Below are positions 28,720 to 37,692 of a stretch of 64,000 nt of DNA, one piece after another (within the stretch, counting starts at the first letter, position 1; each line of letters starts with the position of its first letter). The stretch comes from Streptomyces sp. ACA25 (lineage in GTDB: Bacteria > Actinomycetota > Actinomycetes > Streptomycetales > Streptomycetaceae). Both the position numbers and the translations under genes were made by a program. The notes under the pieces were generated by a model. It was not told the DNA's origin. It searched no databases and saw only the letters and a list, made by a program, of their open reading frames with translations. Location of the stretch: assembly GCF_028200735.1 (NCBI RefSeq), contig NZ_JAQKPV010000005.1, positions 124,001 to 188,000 of the forward strand, given 5' to 3'.

Positions 28720-29622
28720 TCAGGGGCGGCCGAGCTCGGCGCTGATGCGGCCCAGCTGGTCCAGCCGTCGCTCCAGCGGGGGGTGGGAGGAGAGCACGCT
28801 CTCGATGCTGTGGCGGCTCGAGAAGGCGGGGGCGAAGAAGAAGGCGTTGAACGGCTCGGCGCGGCGCAGATCCCGGGTGGGGATCCGGGCCATCTCCCCG
28901 CTGATCTTCGTGAGTGCGGAGGCGAGCGCGGCGGGGCGCCCGGTCAGGAGGGCGGCGGCCCGGTCCGCGGACAGTTCGCGGTAGCGGGACAGCAGCCGGG
29001 TCAGGAGGAAGCTGATCACGTAGACGGCCGCGCTGATGAGGGGGATGAGCAGGAGCAGCGCTCCGTTGTTGCCGCGGCCCCCGCGGGCGAGTCCGCTCCA
29101 CAGGGCGAAGCGGGTGATGGTGCCGGCCAGCACGCCGAGGAACGAGGCGATGGTCATCACGGCGACATCCCGGTGGGCGACGTGGGACAGCTCATGGGCG
29201 AGTACGCCCTCCAGCTCCTCGCGTTCCACCCGGCGCATCAGGCCGGTGGTCACACAGACCAGGGAGTTGCGCTTGTTCCGTCCGGTGGCGAAGGCATTGG
29301 GCACGTCGCTGTCCGCGATGGCGACCCGCGGCTTCTCCATGTCGGCCAGGGCGCACAGCCGGTCCACCGCGCCGTGCAGCTCGGGTGCCTGCTGCGGAGT
29401 CACCTCGCGCGCGCCCAGCGAGTACGCGGCGATCTTGTCGCTGAACCAGAACTGGGCGACAAAAAGACCGCCGGCGAAGAGCAGGACGAGAAGCCAGGCG
29501 TCCGGCATCAGAGCCATCAGTGCACCGACGAAGACCACGTACAGCAGCCCGATGAGGAACATGGTGGTCACCATGCGGCCGGTCAGGCCCCGGTCCGGGG
29601 CGAAGCGTGTCCTCTGTGCCAT
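28720..29622 (-). CDS. htpX: Membrane zinc metalloprotease HtpX
   Basis: The 300-residue M48 protease has two N-terminal membrane segments (about 15-60) and two more after the active site. The zinc motif HELSH lies in LEGVLAHELSHVAHRD near residue 144, with the downstream Glu ligand in SADRAAALLTG near residue 222. The ATG at 29622 (MAQRTRFAPD) is preferred over an upstream in-frame ATG. HtpX degrades damaged membrane proteins with FtsH. Pairing with pspAB suggests an envelope-stress operon. Confidence 0.95.
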   Translation of the reverse strand: MAQRTRFAPDRGLTGRMVTTMFLIGLLYVVFVGALMALMPDAWLLVLLFAGGLFVAQFWFSDKIAAYSLGAREVTPQQAPELHGAVDRLCALADMEKPRVAIADSDVPNAFATGRNKRNSLVCVTTGLMRRVEREELEGVLAHELSHVAHRDVAVMTIASFLGVLAGTITRFALWSGLARGGRGNNGALLLLIPLISAAVYVISFLLTRLLSRYRELSADRAAALLTGRPAALASALTKISGEMARIPTRDLRRAEPFNAFFFAPAFSSRHSIESVLSSHPPLERRLDQLGRISAELGRP

Positions 29623-29927
29623 GACGCCTCCGTTCGGTCGTGCAGGCGGTGTGCCCACCGCACTTCCGGAGGGTACGCGGGTGGCGTCCCCGGTGCGCGG
29701 GGGTGTCATCGAGGCGCGGGTACCCCCGCCGCCCGGTGCATGCACTGCGTGTGCGGGGGGATACGACAGGTGACCGGAGTCCGTTCCGGCCCTGCCGGGA
29801 GACCTTGCGGAGGCGGCGGGAACACACGTTTTGATGGTCGGCTGTCACCTGTCCGCAGGGTCTTCGAGGGGTCCGCTGTCTACGGTCGGAACGGTGAGGG
29901 CCGGAATCTCGGCAGAAGGAGACGGTG
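29623..29927. other. Divergent intergenic region, htpX / lipoprotein
   Basis: About 305 bases between divergent genes. It must contain both promoters; I see no gene and no clear operator. Confidence 0.5.
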
Positions 29928-30629
29928 ATGGTGACAGGCAAGAAGGCGCGGCGGCAGCGGATGCCCCGGGCGGTGGCGCTGCTGGGAGCGGTCGCGCTCG
30001 GACTGGGAACACTGGGCTGCGGACCCGGCGACGACAGCGCCCGGGACGACGCCGCAGAGGAGACCGCCGAGGGCGGGACGACCGGGCCGGCGGAGGACAC
30101 CGGGTCGCAGGGCCCGGAGGAGGAGGCCGAGGCCGAGGCCGGTGGGCCGGGCGAGGAGGGCGAACCCTCCGGGGAGCCACCGGGGCCCGCTGATCCGGGG
30201 GAGGGGGCGGGGAACGAGCCCGGCGAGGTGACGCCGACCGGTGCTCCGAAGCCGTCGCTGTCCGCCCGGCCCGCCGAGCCGGACGCTCCCCACGTGCTGA
30301 ACTTCTACGGTGAGGAGAACACCGAAGGCTCTGCCGAGCGCAGCCCGCGGACCCTGGTGCTCTCGGAGTTCACCACGATCAGCGACCTCACCTGGGAGCG
30401 CTGGGACACGAAGCGGGCGGTGGGGACCGGGGCGGTCAGCGGGACCTGGTGCCTCCCTGAGTGCCTCGATGATCCGCTGCCCGCCTCCGTGGTCCTCTCC
30501 GACCCCGAGTCCGTGCGGGGCAAGGTCTTCTACACGGCATTTCTCCTGGAGCCGGAGAAGGAGGCGGACGCGGCGCAGTACGAGGGGGTGGAGGATCTGA
30601 ACGCCAGGCGGCCACTGGCCACCCCGTGA
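29928..30629 (+). CDS. Secreted lipoprotein with Glu/Gly/Pro-rich linker
   Basis: The roughly 233-residue product has a basic N-terminus and a lipoprotein signal ending LGTLGC. A disordered Glu/Gly/Pro/Thr region follows for about 85 residues, then a C-terminal domain (VLSEFTTISDLTWERW, VSGTWCLPECLDD) with two Cys spaced like a disulfide. ATG at 29928 has AAGGAG six bases upstream; a GTG at 29925 is possible. I do not recognise the domain, though the pattern of a short beta domain beginning PHVLNFYGEE is common in Streptomyces secreted proteins. Confidence 0.72.
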   Translation: MVTGKKARRQRMPRAVALLGAVALGLGTLGCGPGDDSARDDAAEETAEGGTTGPAEDTGSQGPEEEAEAEAGGPGEEGEPSGEPPGPADPGEGAGNEPGEVTPTGAPKPSLSARPAEPDAPHVLNFYGEENTEGSAERSPRTLVLSEFTTISDLTWERWDTKRAVGTGAVSGTWCLPECLDDPLPASVVLSDPESVRGKVFYTAFLLEPEKEADAAQYEGVEDLNARRPLATP

Positions 30630-30808
30630 GCCGTTCGCCGTGTGCGGTGGGCCCGTCGCCGCCGGCCCGGCCCGGTTGCCGGGTGCCTTGCTGACGGGGG
30701 CGGACGCTCCGGACGGCGGTGCGGAGGCAGTGCTCGCCTGCTGTACCCGGCCGGCATCGGGGGCGCGCCCGGACCGGGGCTGTCAGTGCCCGGCGGAAGG
30801 ATGGGCGG

Positions 30809-31519
30809 ATGACACCACGCCGTACTCCGTCCCGCGGAATCCGCCCGGATCAGGTCGCCCCGGTCCGGCTTCCCGACGTCTCGCTCCCGCCGCTGCGCGC
30901 GCACGACGGATCCGGGCTCGAGCCGGAGGGTGATTACGACGGGGTGGAGTTCGCGGGTCTCGACCTGGCCGGCGCTGAGGCAGCCGGGGCGACGTTCCTG
31001 GACTGCGCGTTTCGCGGATGCGTCTGGGACGACGCCCGGCTCGGCCGGGCCCGGATCCTGGACAGCGTGCTGGAGGACGTGCGGGGCGCGGGAGCGGCAC
31101 TGGGCGACGCCACCCTGCGGGATGTGGTGCTCGGCGAGGTCCGCTTCGGCGGGCTCCAGCTGCACGGTGCGCATCTGCGCCGGGTGCTGTGGCGCGGCGG
31201 AAAGATCGACTACCTCAATCTGCGTGGCGCGCGGCTGACGGATGTGGCCTTCCGTGGCTGTGTGCTCGTTGAGCCGGACTTCGGCGGGGCGGAGCTGGAG
31301 CGGGTGTCCTTCGAGGGCTGCGAGCTGCGCGGGGCCGACTTCACCCGGGCGACGCTGCGGGACGTGGACCTGCGCGGCACTTCCGGGCTGGAGATCGCCC
31401 GCGGGGTGGACCGGCTGGCGGGTGCGGTGATCACCCCCGCCCAGTTGCTGGATCTGGCACCCGCGTTCGCCGCGCACGTGGGGGTGCGGGTGGTCTCCCG
31501 GTCCGCGGAGGTCTCCTGA
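30809..31519 (+). CDS. Pentapeptide-repeat protein
   Basis: The 236-residue protein is built of pentapeptide (A/G-x-L/F-x-x) coils from about residue 40 to 205, for example LAGAEAAGATFLDCAFRGC, LRGARLTDVAFRGCVL and GADFTRATLRDVDLRG. They form a right-handed quadrilateral beta helix. The ATG at 30809 is chosen because the upstream frame is non-repetitive. Such proteins may mimic DNA or act as gyrase-protecting or scaffold proteins; no more specific role can be seen. Confidence 0.85.
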   Translation: MTPRRTPSRGIRPDQVAPVRLPDVSLPPLRAHDGSGLEPEGDYDGVEFAGLDLAGAEAAGATFLDCAFRGCVWDDARLGRARILDSVLEDVRGAGAALGDATLRDVVLGEVRFGGLQLHGAHLRRVLWRGGKIDYLNLRGARLTDVAFRGCVLVEPDFGGAELERVSFEGCELRGADFTRATLRDVDLRGTSGLEIARGVDRLAGAVITPAQLLDLAPAFAAHVGVRVVSRSAEVS

Positions 31520-31523
31520 CCGT

Positions 31524-31608
31524 GGTGCCCGCGAGTCCGCCCGCTTCCCGAAGCCCGCCCGGTGCCCGCGAGCCCGCCCGCTTCCCGAAGCCCGCCCGGT
31601 GCCCGCGA
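31524..31608. repeat. 37-bp tandem repeat, about 2.3 copies
   Basis: The unit begins GGTGCCCGCGAG and recurs at 31524, 31561 and partly at 31598, with a single difference (T/C) between the first two copies. It sits right after the pentapeptide gene and before the convergent stop at 31629. It is a local duplication, not a CRISPR. Confidence 0.8.
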
Positions 31609-31628
31609 AGTGAGGTGCCGCGGAGGTG

Positions 31629-32156
31629 TCAGACCCGGGGGAAGCGGGACTGGAGCTGCCACAGCGCCGGGTTGTCACCCAGCCCTTCGTGTATGTCCGT
31701 CAGGTCCGCGAGCAGGTCGTGCAGGAAGTCGCGGGCCTCCCGGCGCAGCTCGGAGTGCGGAAAGGTGAGCGGGGGTTCAGCGTCCCGCTGCCAGTCGGCG
31801 GCGATGTCCACGTGGCCGAAGCGGCGGGTGAACCGCAGGCGATCGGTGGATTCGGTGAAGTCCAGCTCGGCGTGCTGGGGGCGTGCGGCCCGGCTGCCGA
31901 GCGGATCCCGGTCGAGCTGTTCGGCGATGTCGCACAGGGCCCAGGCGAAGTCCAGTACCGGGACCCAGCTCCACCGGGTGGCCAGCTCCCGGTCGGCCCG
32001 GGTGTCGGCGAGGTACACGTCCCCGCAGAACAGGTCGTGCCGCAGCGCCCGCACATCAGCGGCGCGGTAGTCCGTCTGCGGGGGGTCGGGGAAGCGGGAG
32101 GAGAGGGCGTAGCCGATGTCGAGCACGGACCCGATGGTGGCACGTGGGGCAGCCAC
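31629..32156 (-). CDS. Conserved hypothetical protein (175 aa)
   Basis: A 175-residue cytoplasmic protein with no signal peptide or membrane segment. Its sequence is rich in Asp, Arg and aromatic residues (DYRAADVRALRHDLFCGDVYL, RWSWVPVLDFAWALCDIAEQL, LRFTRRFGHVDIAADW). The mixed alpha/beta pattern with regularly placed Trp resembles immunity-like or binding proteins, but I cannot name a family. It is convergent with the pentapeptide gene and divergent from the Uma2 gene. Confidence 0.65.
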   Translation of the reverse strand: MAAPRATIGSVLDIGYALSSRFPDPPQTDYRAADVRALRHDLFCGDVYLADTRADRELATRWSWVPVLDFAWALCDIAEQLDRDPLGSRAARPQHAELDFTESTDRLRFTRRFGHVDIAADWQRDAEPPLTFPHSELRREARDFLHDLLADLTDIHEGLGDNPALWQLQSRFPRV

Positions 32157-32284
32157 CGCTCTCCCCGGCGTCGCTCCCGTGGCCCGGAGGGCGCCTCCTC
32201 ACACGTTCGGGTGGGCCGGTCGCTCCTGCGGGGACAGAGACCGTCCTACTCTGAGAGTGTCGCTTCGCACGAAGGAGGTCCGCC

Positions 32285-32890
32285 GTGACACTGACAGCAC
32301 CTGAGCGTGAGCCGGACACGGCCACTGATGCGCAGGCCATGGCCGCAATGGTGGAGTACGCCTTCGAAGAGCTGAGCGCGGCAGCACCGGAGGGGTGGCG
32401 CGTGGAATTGATCGAAGGGGACATCCACGTGGTTCCACCGGCAAACGGCGAGCACGAGACGATTGTGTCGCACCTGGTGCGGCAGGCTGTTCGGCGCAGC
32501 CGGGACGGTGCCTTGCTCACCTTCACCGGCATCGGCCTGCGGCTGCCCGGTTCCTCACCGGTCGGGAAGGCCGTCCCGGACCTGGTGATCGCTCCGGAGG
32601 GAAGTTTCTCCAGTCCCGAGGAGTATCACGACCCGGCTCCCGTCGTCCTGGTCGGCGAGGTGACGTCACCCTCCACGGGGGACAACGACCGGGGGAAGAA
32701 GCTGCGGGGGTACGCCCGGGCGGGGGTGCCCTGCTATCTGCTGGTGGACCGGAAGGCCGGGACGGTCACCGTGTACGGCGAGCCGGCCGAGGGCCGGTAC
32801 GGCCGGGAGGATTCGGTGCAGTTCTCCGGGAAGATCGCGCTGCCGGACCCCCTGGGCTTCGAGCTCGACACCTCCGCTTTCGCGTTCTGA
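32285..32890 (+). CDS. Uma2-family (DUF820) putative nuclease
   Basis: The 201-residue protein has the Uma2 arrangement: WRVELIEGDIHVVPPANGEH near residue 38, KAVPDLVIAPE, VVLVGEVTSPSTGDNDRGKK, and YARAGVPCYLLVDRKAGTV. The Asp, Glu and Lys of PDLVI, GEVTSP and KK form a PD-(D/E)XK-like site. Streptomyces carry many Uma2 paralogues, of unclear role (restriction-like or other nuclease activity). GTG start with AAGGAGG upstream. Confidence 0.9.
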   Translation: MTLTAPEREPDTATDAQAMAAMVEYAFEELSAAAPEGWRVELIEGDIHVVPPANGEHETIVSHLVRQAVRRSRDGALLTFTGIGLRLPGSSPVGKAVPDLVIAPEGSFSSPEEYHDPAPVVLVGEVTSPSTGDNDRGKKLRGYARAGVPCYLLVDRKAGTVTVYGEPAEGRYGREDSVQFSGKIALPDPLGFELDTSAFAF

Positions 32891-32931
32891 GGCGCGCCCG
32901 CATATCCGGGTCCGCCGTATCCGTGAAAGGA

Positions 32932-32963
32932 GAAGACCCCCCGACGGCAGGTGGGGGGTCTTC
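32932..32963. terminator. Terminator between the Uma2 gene and terD
   Basis: GAAGACCCCCC and GGGGGGTCTTC (11 bp) with a 10-base loop lie between the two convergent genes; one arm is followed by a T-containing run. Confidence 0.75.
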
Positions 32964-32982
32964 CGCTGCGGACGGCGTTGTC

Positions 32983-33558
32983 TCAGACGTTGACGCCGAA
33001 GTCCTGGGCGATGCCCACCAGGCCGGAGGCGTAGCCCTGGCCGACCGCGCGGAACGACCAGCCGCCGCCGCTGCGGTACAGCTCGCCGAAGACCATGGCG
33101 GTCTCGGTGGAAGCGTCCTCGGACAGGTCGTAGCGGGCGATCTCGGCGCCGCCCGTCTGGTTGGTGACGCGGATGTAGGCGTTCCGTACCTGGCCGAAGT
33201 TCTGGCCGCGCTCGTCGGCGCTGTGGATCGAGACGGGGATGACGACCCGGTCGACCTCGGCGGGCAGCCCGTCGAGGAAGACCCGGATCTCCTCGTCGTC
33301 GCCTTCGCCTTCGCCGGTGAGGTTGTCACCTGCGTGCTGGATGGCCTGGTCGGGGGAGATCAGGTTGTTGTAGAAGATGAAGTGGCGGTCCGAGACGGCC
33401 TTGCCGCCGGCGTCCAGTGCGATGGCGCTGGCGTCCAGGTCGAAGTCCGCGCCGGTCGTCGTGCGGACGTCCCAGCCGAGACCGACGGTGACGGCGGTCA
33501 GGCCCGGCGCCTCCTTGGTCAGCGAGACATTTCCGCCCTTGGTCAGGCTCACACCCAT
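32983..33558 (-). CDS. terD: TerD-family tellurium resistance/stress protein
   Basis: The 191-residue protein starts MGVSLTKGGNVSLTKEAPG and has the TerD calcium-binding pattern (GADFDLDASAIAL, DDEEIRVFLDGLP) and the FGQVRNAYIRV segment. Family members of exactly this length are common and often multicopy in Streptomyces; they bind Ca2+ and act in stress response and differentiation. The start at 33558 follows GAGGGGTATTAC; an extended upstream frame is not used. Confidence 0.95.
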   Translation of the reverse strand: MGVSLTKGGNVSLTKEAPGLTAVTVGLGWDVRTTTGADFDLDASAIALDAGGKAVSDRHFIFYNNLISPDQAIQHAGDNLTGEGEGDDEEIRVFLDGLPAEVDRVVIPVSIHSADERGQNFGQVRNAYIRVTNQTGGAEIARYDLSEDASTETAMVFGELYRSGGGWSFRAVGQGYASGLVGIAQDFGVNV

Positions 33559-33716
33559 GTAATACCCCTCTTCGCGTTGGCTCCTGGCCCCGGTTTCCTG
33601 GTGAGGAAGTGGGCGGGAACACCCTTGCACGGGATAACGCGGCACGGTGCCGCGCCGTTCCGCACGACCGGATGCCGCACAAATGGGGGTGCGGCGGAGC
33701 GGTGGGAGGAGGGACG

Positions 33717-34154
33717 ATGGCAGGTATGCCCGGTCCTTACGTCATCCGTGGCTCGGTCGTCCTGCCGGAGGCCGAGCTTCATTGGCGATTCATGCGCGGC
33801 TCGGGGCCCGGCGGTCAGCACGTGAACACCACGGACACCAAGGTGGAGCTGCGCTTCGACGTGGCCGCCACGGAGTCGCTGCCCGCTGTGTGGCGGGAAC
33901 GGGCCCTGGAGCGGCTCGGCGAACGCCTGGTGGACGGCGTGCTGGTGGTGCGGGCCGGTGAGCACCGTTCCCAGTGGCGCAACCGGGAGACAGCGGCGGC
34001 CCGGATGGCCGCGCTGCTGGCGGAAGCCACGGCGCCGCCCCCGAAGCGGCGGCAGGTCCGCAAGATCTCTCGCGGTCTCAACGAGCGCCGGCTGACGGAG
34101 AAGAAGCGCCGTGCCGATGTGAAGAAGGGCCGCACGGGCCGCGGCTGGGACTGA
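33717..34154 (+). CDS. arfB: ArfB-like peptidyl-tRNA hydrolase (ribosome rescue factor)
   Basis: The 145-residue protein has the class-I release-factor catalytic GGQ motif in RGSGPGGQHVNTTDTKVELRF (residues 28-50) and a long Lys/Arg-rich tail (RLTEKKRRADVKKGRTGRGW) expected to sit in the ribosomal mRNA channel. It lacks stop-codon-recognition domains. This is the pattern of YaeJ/ArfB, which releases stalled ribosomes. ATG at 33717 follows GGAGGAGGG. Confidence 0.92.
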   Translation: MAGMPGPYVIRGSVVLPEAELHWRFMRGSGPGGQHVNTTDTKVELRFDVAATESLPAVWRERALERLGERLVDGVLVVRAGEHRSQWRNRETAAARMAALLAEATAPPPKRRQVRKISRGLNERRLTEKKRRADVKKGRTGRGWD

Positions 34155-34207
34155 CGTTTTCCGTCCGCGCACTCGTCAGGTGCGGGCGTGCGGGCAAGGC
34201 GGGCGGG

Positions 34208-34801
34208 TCAGCCGAGTGCGCGGTACCGGCCCCGGAAGTAGGTGAGCGGGCTGCCGTCCGGGGAGGGCAGGCCGACCCGGAGGACGTGGGCCACCACCAG
34301 GGTGTGATCACCGGCCGCGACCCGCTGCTCGGTGCGGCACTCCACCGTGGTCAGCGCGCGGTCCAGTAGCGGCGCCCCGGAGATCTCCCCGAGGGTGTGC
34401 GCCACCTCCTGGAACAGCAGCCGGTCGCTGAGCCTGCCCTTCATCGCGAACCGGCCGGCCGTCGTCCGCTGTTCCCCGGACAGCAGGGACGCGGCCCACA
34501 GGGGCTGCCGTTCGAGCAGCTCGTCCATCCGGGAGCCGGTGCGTACGCTGACCAGGACGAGCGGTGGATCCAGCGACACGGACAGGAACGCGGTCGCGGT
34601 CATGCCTGCCGGGGCACCGCGCGGGCCGTCCTCCTCGTCGAAGGCGGTGACGAGCACCACCCCGGCGGCCAGCCGGGCCATCGCGTCACGGAAGGCGCCC
34701 TCGCTCACTCCCTGGTCCCCGCTCGCCGGGGCGGGAGCCCGCGGGGAGTCGGTGTTCCCGGCCCGGGTGGGTGGCTGGGTCTGCTCAGTCCTGGAAGACA
34801 C
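34208..34801 (-). CDS. Flavin reductase-like protein
   Basis: The product has the FMN-binding flavin reductase domain: AFRDAMARLAAGVVLVTAFD, APAGMTATAFLSVSLDPPLV and the C-terminal DHTLVVAHVLRVGLPSPDGSPLTYFRGRYRALG. Such proteins give reduced FMN to a partner monooxygenase or have other roles. The start is uncertain: the frame is open further upstream to about 34912 with no clear ribosome-binding site; I chose the GTG at 34801 (VSSRTEQTQP), giving 197 residues. The gene is divergent from cdgB. Confidence 0.8.
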   Translation of the reverse strand: MSSRTEQTQPPTRAGNTDSPRAPAPASGDQGVSEGAFRDAMARLAAGVVLVTAFDEEDGPRGAPAGMTATAFLSVSLDPPLVLVSVRTGSRMDELLERQPLWAASLLSGEQRTTAGRFAMKGRLSDRLLFQEVAHTLGEISGAPLLDRALTTVECRTEQRVAAGDHTLVVAHVLRVGLPSPDGSPLTYFRGRYRALG

Positions 34802-34928
34802 ACCAGGAACGCTATCCGCTGCGCCCGCCGGGCGCATCGGGCCACGGTCGCAGACTGTTGCAGGGGCTCCACGACGAGCGAACCAGCCCGAGGTTGCTGT
34901 GACATGAGTCACAGGTGAGAAGGAATCG

Positions 34929-34943
34929 TTGACCCTGTGTACC
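34929..34943. promoter_or_regulatory. BldD-like binding site upstream of cdgB
   Basis: TTGACCCTGTGTACC matches the BldD consensus nTnACnC(A/T)GnGTnAn at 9 of the 10 fixed positions. It lies about 65 bases upstream of the cdgB start. In S. coelicolor, cdgB is a BldD target, so this is probably functional; c-di-GMP made by CdgB in turn binds BldD, closing a loop. Confidence 0.7.
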
Positions 34944-35008
34944 TAACGGTCAGCTCCCTGTGATTCAGTGGCCTGTGTATCTGCACGTGCATTCGGCCTG
35001 GGGGAGTG

Positions 35009-36607
35009 ATGGAAACGGAGACGGAGACGGAGCCGTACGTCCGACTGGCCTCGCTGCGTGAGCTGCACCAGGCTGTGGCGAGGCTCAGCACCGCGCGGAG
35101 CATGGCGGCGACCCTGCAGACCATCGCCGACGGAGCGGTGGAGGCGCTCGAATTCGAGCTCGCCGCGGTGAATCTCGTCTGCCCGGACGGAGACCTGCTG
35201 GTCGCCGCTGTGGCCGGCAGCGCTGAGGCGGAGGCCAGCTTGGCCGGCCGCCGCGGGTCCCGCACGTCCTGGGAGAGACGCCTGGCGATGGGCGAGCACT
35301 GGGACCGGCTCCGTTTCATCCCCTACACCGAGGGCTGGGTCCTCGACCACGACGACGTCCCGCAGTGGCACGCCACCGGCCCTGCCCCGCGCTACCCGGA
35401 CGAGTGGCACCCGATGGACCGCCTCTACGCCCCCATGCACGCCTCCGACGGCGAACTGCTGGCCGTACTCGCCGTCGACAAGCCGCGCAACGGCCGCCGT
35501 CCCGGCGCCTGGGGCCGCGAAGCGCTCCAGCTCTACGCGTCCCAGGCCGCCATCGCCATCAGCAACGCCCGGTTGCGCGGGAACATGCAGCGGGCACTCG
35601 TGCGGCTCGAACGTGAACAGCAGGCGCTCAAGGCCAGCGAGGAGAGTTTCCGACAGGCTTTCGAATACGCCCCCAGCGGGATGGCCATCGCCGAGGTCGG
35701 TGGTGAGTACAACGGTCGGCTGACCCGCACCAACGACGCCCTGTGCCGGCTGCTCGACCGGCCCGCCGCCGTGCTCCGCCGGTACAGCTTCACCGATCTG
35801 GTGCACCCCGAGGACACGCTGGTGCTGTTGCGGACCTCGGCCGAGGGAGGCCGGGCCGAGCTGCGGCTGGCCCGGCGGGACGGTTCCTATGTGTGGGTCT
35901 CGGTGCGCAACTCCGTCGTGGCAGACGCCGCGGACGGTCCGCAGTACCTGCTCACGCATGTTGAGGACATCGAGGAGCGCAAGCGCCATGAGCTGGCACT
36001 TGCCCACCGGGCCAGCCACGATTCGCTGACCGGGCTGCCCAACAGCGCGGAGCTGCGCACCCGGCTCGGCAGCCGAATATGCGACCGGCCGGGCACCGAG
36101 CGCCCCGCCCGCCGGGCCACGGACGTCTTCGACGGGTTCGGTACTCCGCCTCCGCTCCCCTACGACCATCATGAGCATGTCCGGTCCCCGGAGGATCCCG
36201 GCGGTGAGGGCAAGGGCCTCGCCGTCCTGTTCTGCGACCTCGACGGCTTCAAATCGATCAACGACCGCTTCGGGCACAGCTGCGGCGACACGGTGCTCCA
36301 GGAGGTGGCCCAGCGGCTCGCCCGGGCGGTGCGGGACAACGACACCGTCGCGCGGCTCGGCGGGGACGAGTTCGTGGTCCTCGCGGACGGTCTCGGCGAG
36401 ACGGAGGCGGCCGACCTCGCGGTCCGGCTGCGCAACGCGATCATTCCGCCGATCCGGGTCGAGGGCCGGGCCGTCCGGGTCGGAGCCAGCTTCGGTATCG
36501 GCTGGGCGGCCTGCGGCATGACCACCGAGGGCGTGCTGGAGTCGGCCGATCAGCGGATGTACCTGGAGAAGCGGTCCCGGTCCCAGGGGCGGCGCAGAGC
36601 AAGCTGA
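35009..36607 (+). CDS. cdgB: Diguanylate cyclase CdgB (GAF-PAS-PAC-GGDEF)
   Basis: The roughly 532-residue protein has a GAF domain at about 25-200, a PAS/PAC domain at about 205-325 (SFRQAFEYAPSGMAIAEV, ending YLLTHVEDIEERKR), and a GGDEF cyclase domain from about 330 to the end. The active site GGDEF near residue 451 is intact, and the inhibitory RxxD I-site (RDND) sits five residues before it. It makes c-di-GMP in the cytosol. The GAF-PAS-PAC-GGDEF order is that of CdgB (SCO4281), which controls development. The ATG at 35009 (or GTG 35006) is chosen. Confidence 0.95.
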   Translation: METETETEPYVRLASLRELHQAVARLSTARSMAATLQTIADGAVEALEFELAAVNLVCPDGDLLVAAVAGSAEAEASLAGRRGSRTSWERRLAMGEHWDRLRFIPYTEGWVLDHDDVPQWHATGPAPRYPDEWHPMDRLYAPMHASDGELLAVLAVDKPRNGRRPGAWGREALQLYASQAAIAISNARLRGNMQRALVRLEREQQALKASEESFRQAFEYAPSGMAIAEVGGEYNGRLTRTNDALCRLLDRPAAVLRRYSFTDLVHPEDTLVLLRTSAEGGRAELRLARRDGSYVWVSVRNSVVADAADGPQYLLTHVEDIEERKRHELALAHRASHDSLTGLPNSAELRTRLGSRICDRPGTERPARRATDVFDGFGTPPPLPYDHHEHVRSPEDPGGEGKGLAVLFCDLDGFKSINDRFGHSCGDTVLQEVAQRLARAVRDNDTVARLGGDEFVVLADGLGETEAADLAVRLRNAIIPPIRVEGRAVRVGASFGIGWAACGMTTEGVLESADQRMYLEKRSRSQGRRRAS

Positions 36608-36698
36608 TCCCCGTCAGGAGGGCGCCGGGCGTTCCGCCGAACGGGGTAGGCTCAGCCTCGTAGGACGAGGGTGGGGATCACTGTGAGGAGCGCACCGG

Positions 36699-37679
36699 AT
36701 GAGCTCGGGGAACAACGGCACGGGCACGTCGCCTGAGGGAGGCGACGACCCTTTCGGCTACCTCTACCGGCAGGAGGACGGCCAGGCGGCAGCGCCTGTT
36801 CCGCCTGCCTCGTACCACCAGGTCCGGCCGGTCGGGGAGCGCAGCTACGGCGGCCAGCAGGGCGGCTACGGCTACCCGCAGAGCCAGGGCCGGCAGGCTC
36901 AGCAGCCCGACACGCACTACGGGGCCCCGGAGACGCAGCCGGGCGGCCCGGGCGGCTACGGCCCGTACGGCAAGGGCGCCGGCAACGGTACCGGTGACGG
37001 CGGGCCCGAACCGCGGCGCAACGGCCTGCTGATCGGTGCGATCGCGGTCGTCACCGCAGTGGTGCTCGGGGTGGGTGCCGCGATCCTGTTCAGCAACAAC
37101 GGTGCGGACGACTCGGCGATCGACAACTCCGGGGCGAGCGCCGGGGTCGACGACGACCAGGACGAGGACACCGACGACCAGGATCAGGACGACGAGGACG
37201 ACGACGAGGACGAAGAGGACGAGGACGAGGACGAGTTCGCGTACCCGGAAGCGGTACTCGCCGAGCTCGACCGCACGAACGGCGTGCAGCTCGGCAGCGG
37301 CCACGTGGAAGGTGCCCGGTCCGACGACGGCACGTACCTCGCGGAGATGGACAACCCGGGAGCAATGGCCAGCTGGTACTTCGACTTCGACGGCCCGCCC
37401 GGCGAGTACCGCCTCTACTTCGGCTACTCGGTGGCCGACGATCAGCTGATGAGCTTCGCGGTGAACTCCGACACCGACGCCCGCACCGACCCGATCAACT
37501 TCAAGGACTACGTCGGCGACGCGTCGAAACGGAACTGGTACAGCACCTGGAAGCTGGTCAGCCTGCAGGAGGGGGAGAACGTCATCCACCTGGGCTGCGG
37601 CACCGAGGACAAGTGCGACGTGCTGGTGGACAAGATAGAGATCACCGAGGTGGACGACCCGCCGGGCTGGGCCGGCTGA
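36699..37679 (+). CDS. Membrane-anchored protein with C-terminal carbohydrate-binding-like domain
   Basis: The 326-residue product has a cytoplasmic Gly/Gln/Tyr/Pro-rich region (residues 1-105), one membrane segment (LLIGAIAVVTAVVLGVGAAI), an extreme Asp/Glu linker of about 40 residues, and a C-terminal extracellular domain of about 140 residues. The latter (ASWYFDFDGPPGEYRLYFGY, SLQEGENVIHLGCGTE) looks like a CBM6/35-type jelly roll. It may bind wall or environmental sugar. The gene stands alone after cdgB; function unknown. Confidence 0.8.
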   Translation: MSSGNNGTGTSPEGGDDPFGYLYRQEDGQAAAPVPPASYHQVRPVGERSYGGQQGGYGYPQSQGRQAQQPDTHYGAPETQPGGPGGYGPYGKGAGNGTGDGGPEPRRNGLLIGAIAVVTAVVLGVGAAILFSNNGADDSAIDNSGASAGVDDDQDEDTDDQDQDDEDDDEDEEDEDEDEFAYPEAVLAELDRTNGVQLGSGHVEGARSDDGTYLAEMDNPGAMASWYFDFDGPPGEYRLYFGYSVADDQLMSFAVNSDTDARTDPINFKDYVGDASKRNWYSTWKLVSLQEGENVIHLGCGTEDKCDVLVDKIEITEVDDPPGWAG

Positions 37680-37692
37680 CGCGCCGCGGGCG

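Noticed and set aside
31524..31608. Possible CRISPR repeat
   Set aside because: Only about 2.3 direct copies without spacers or cas genes.
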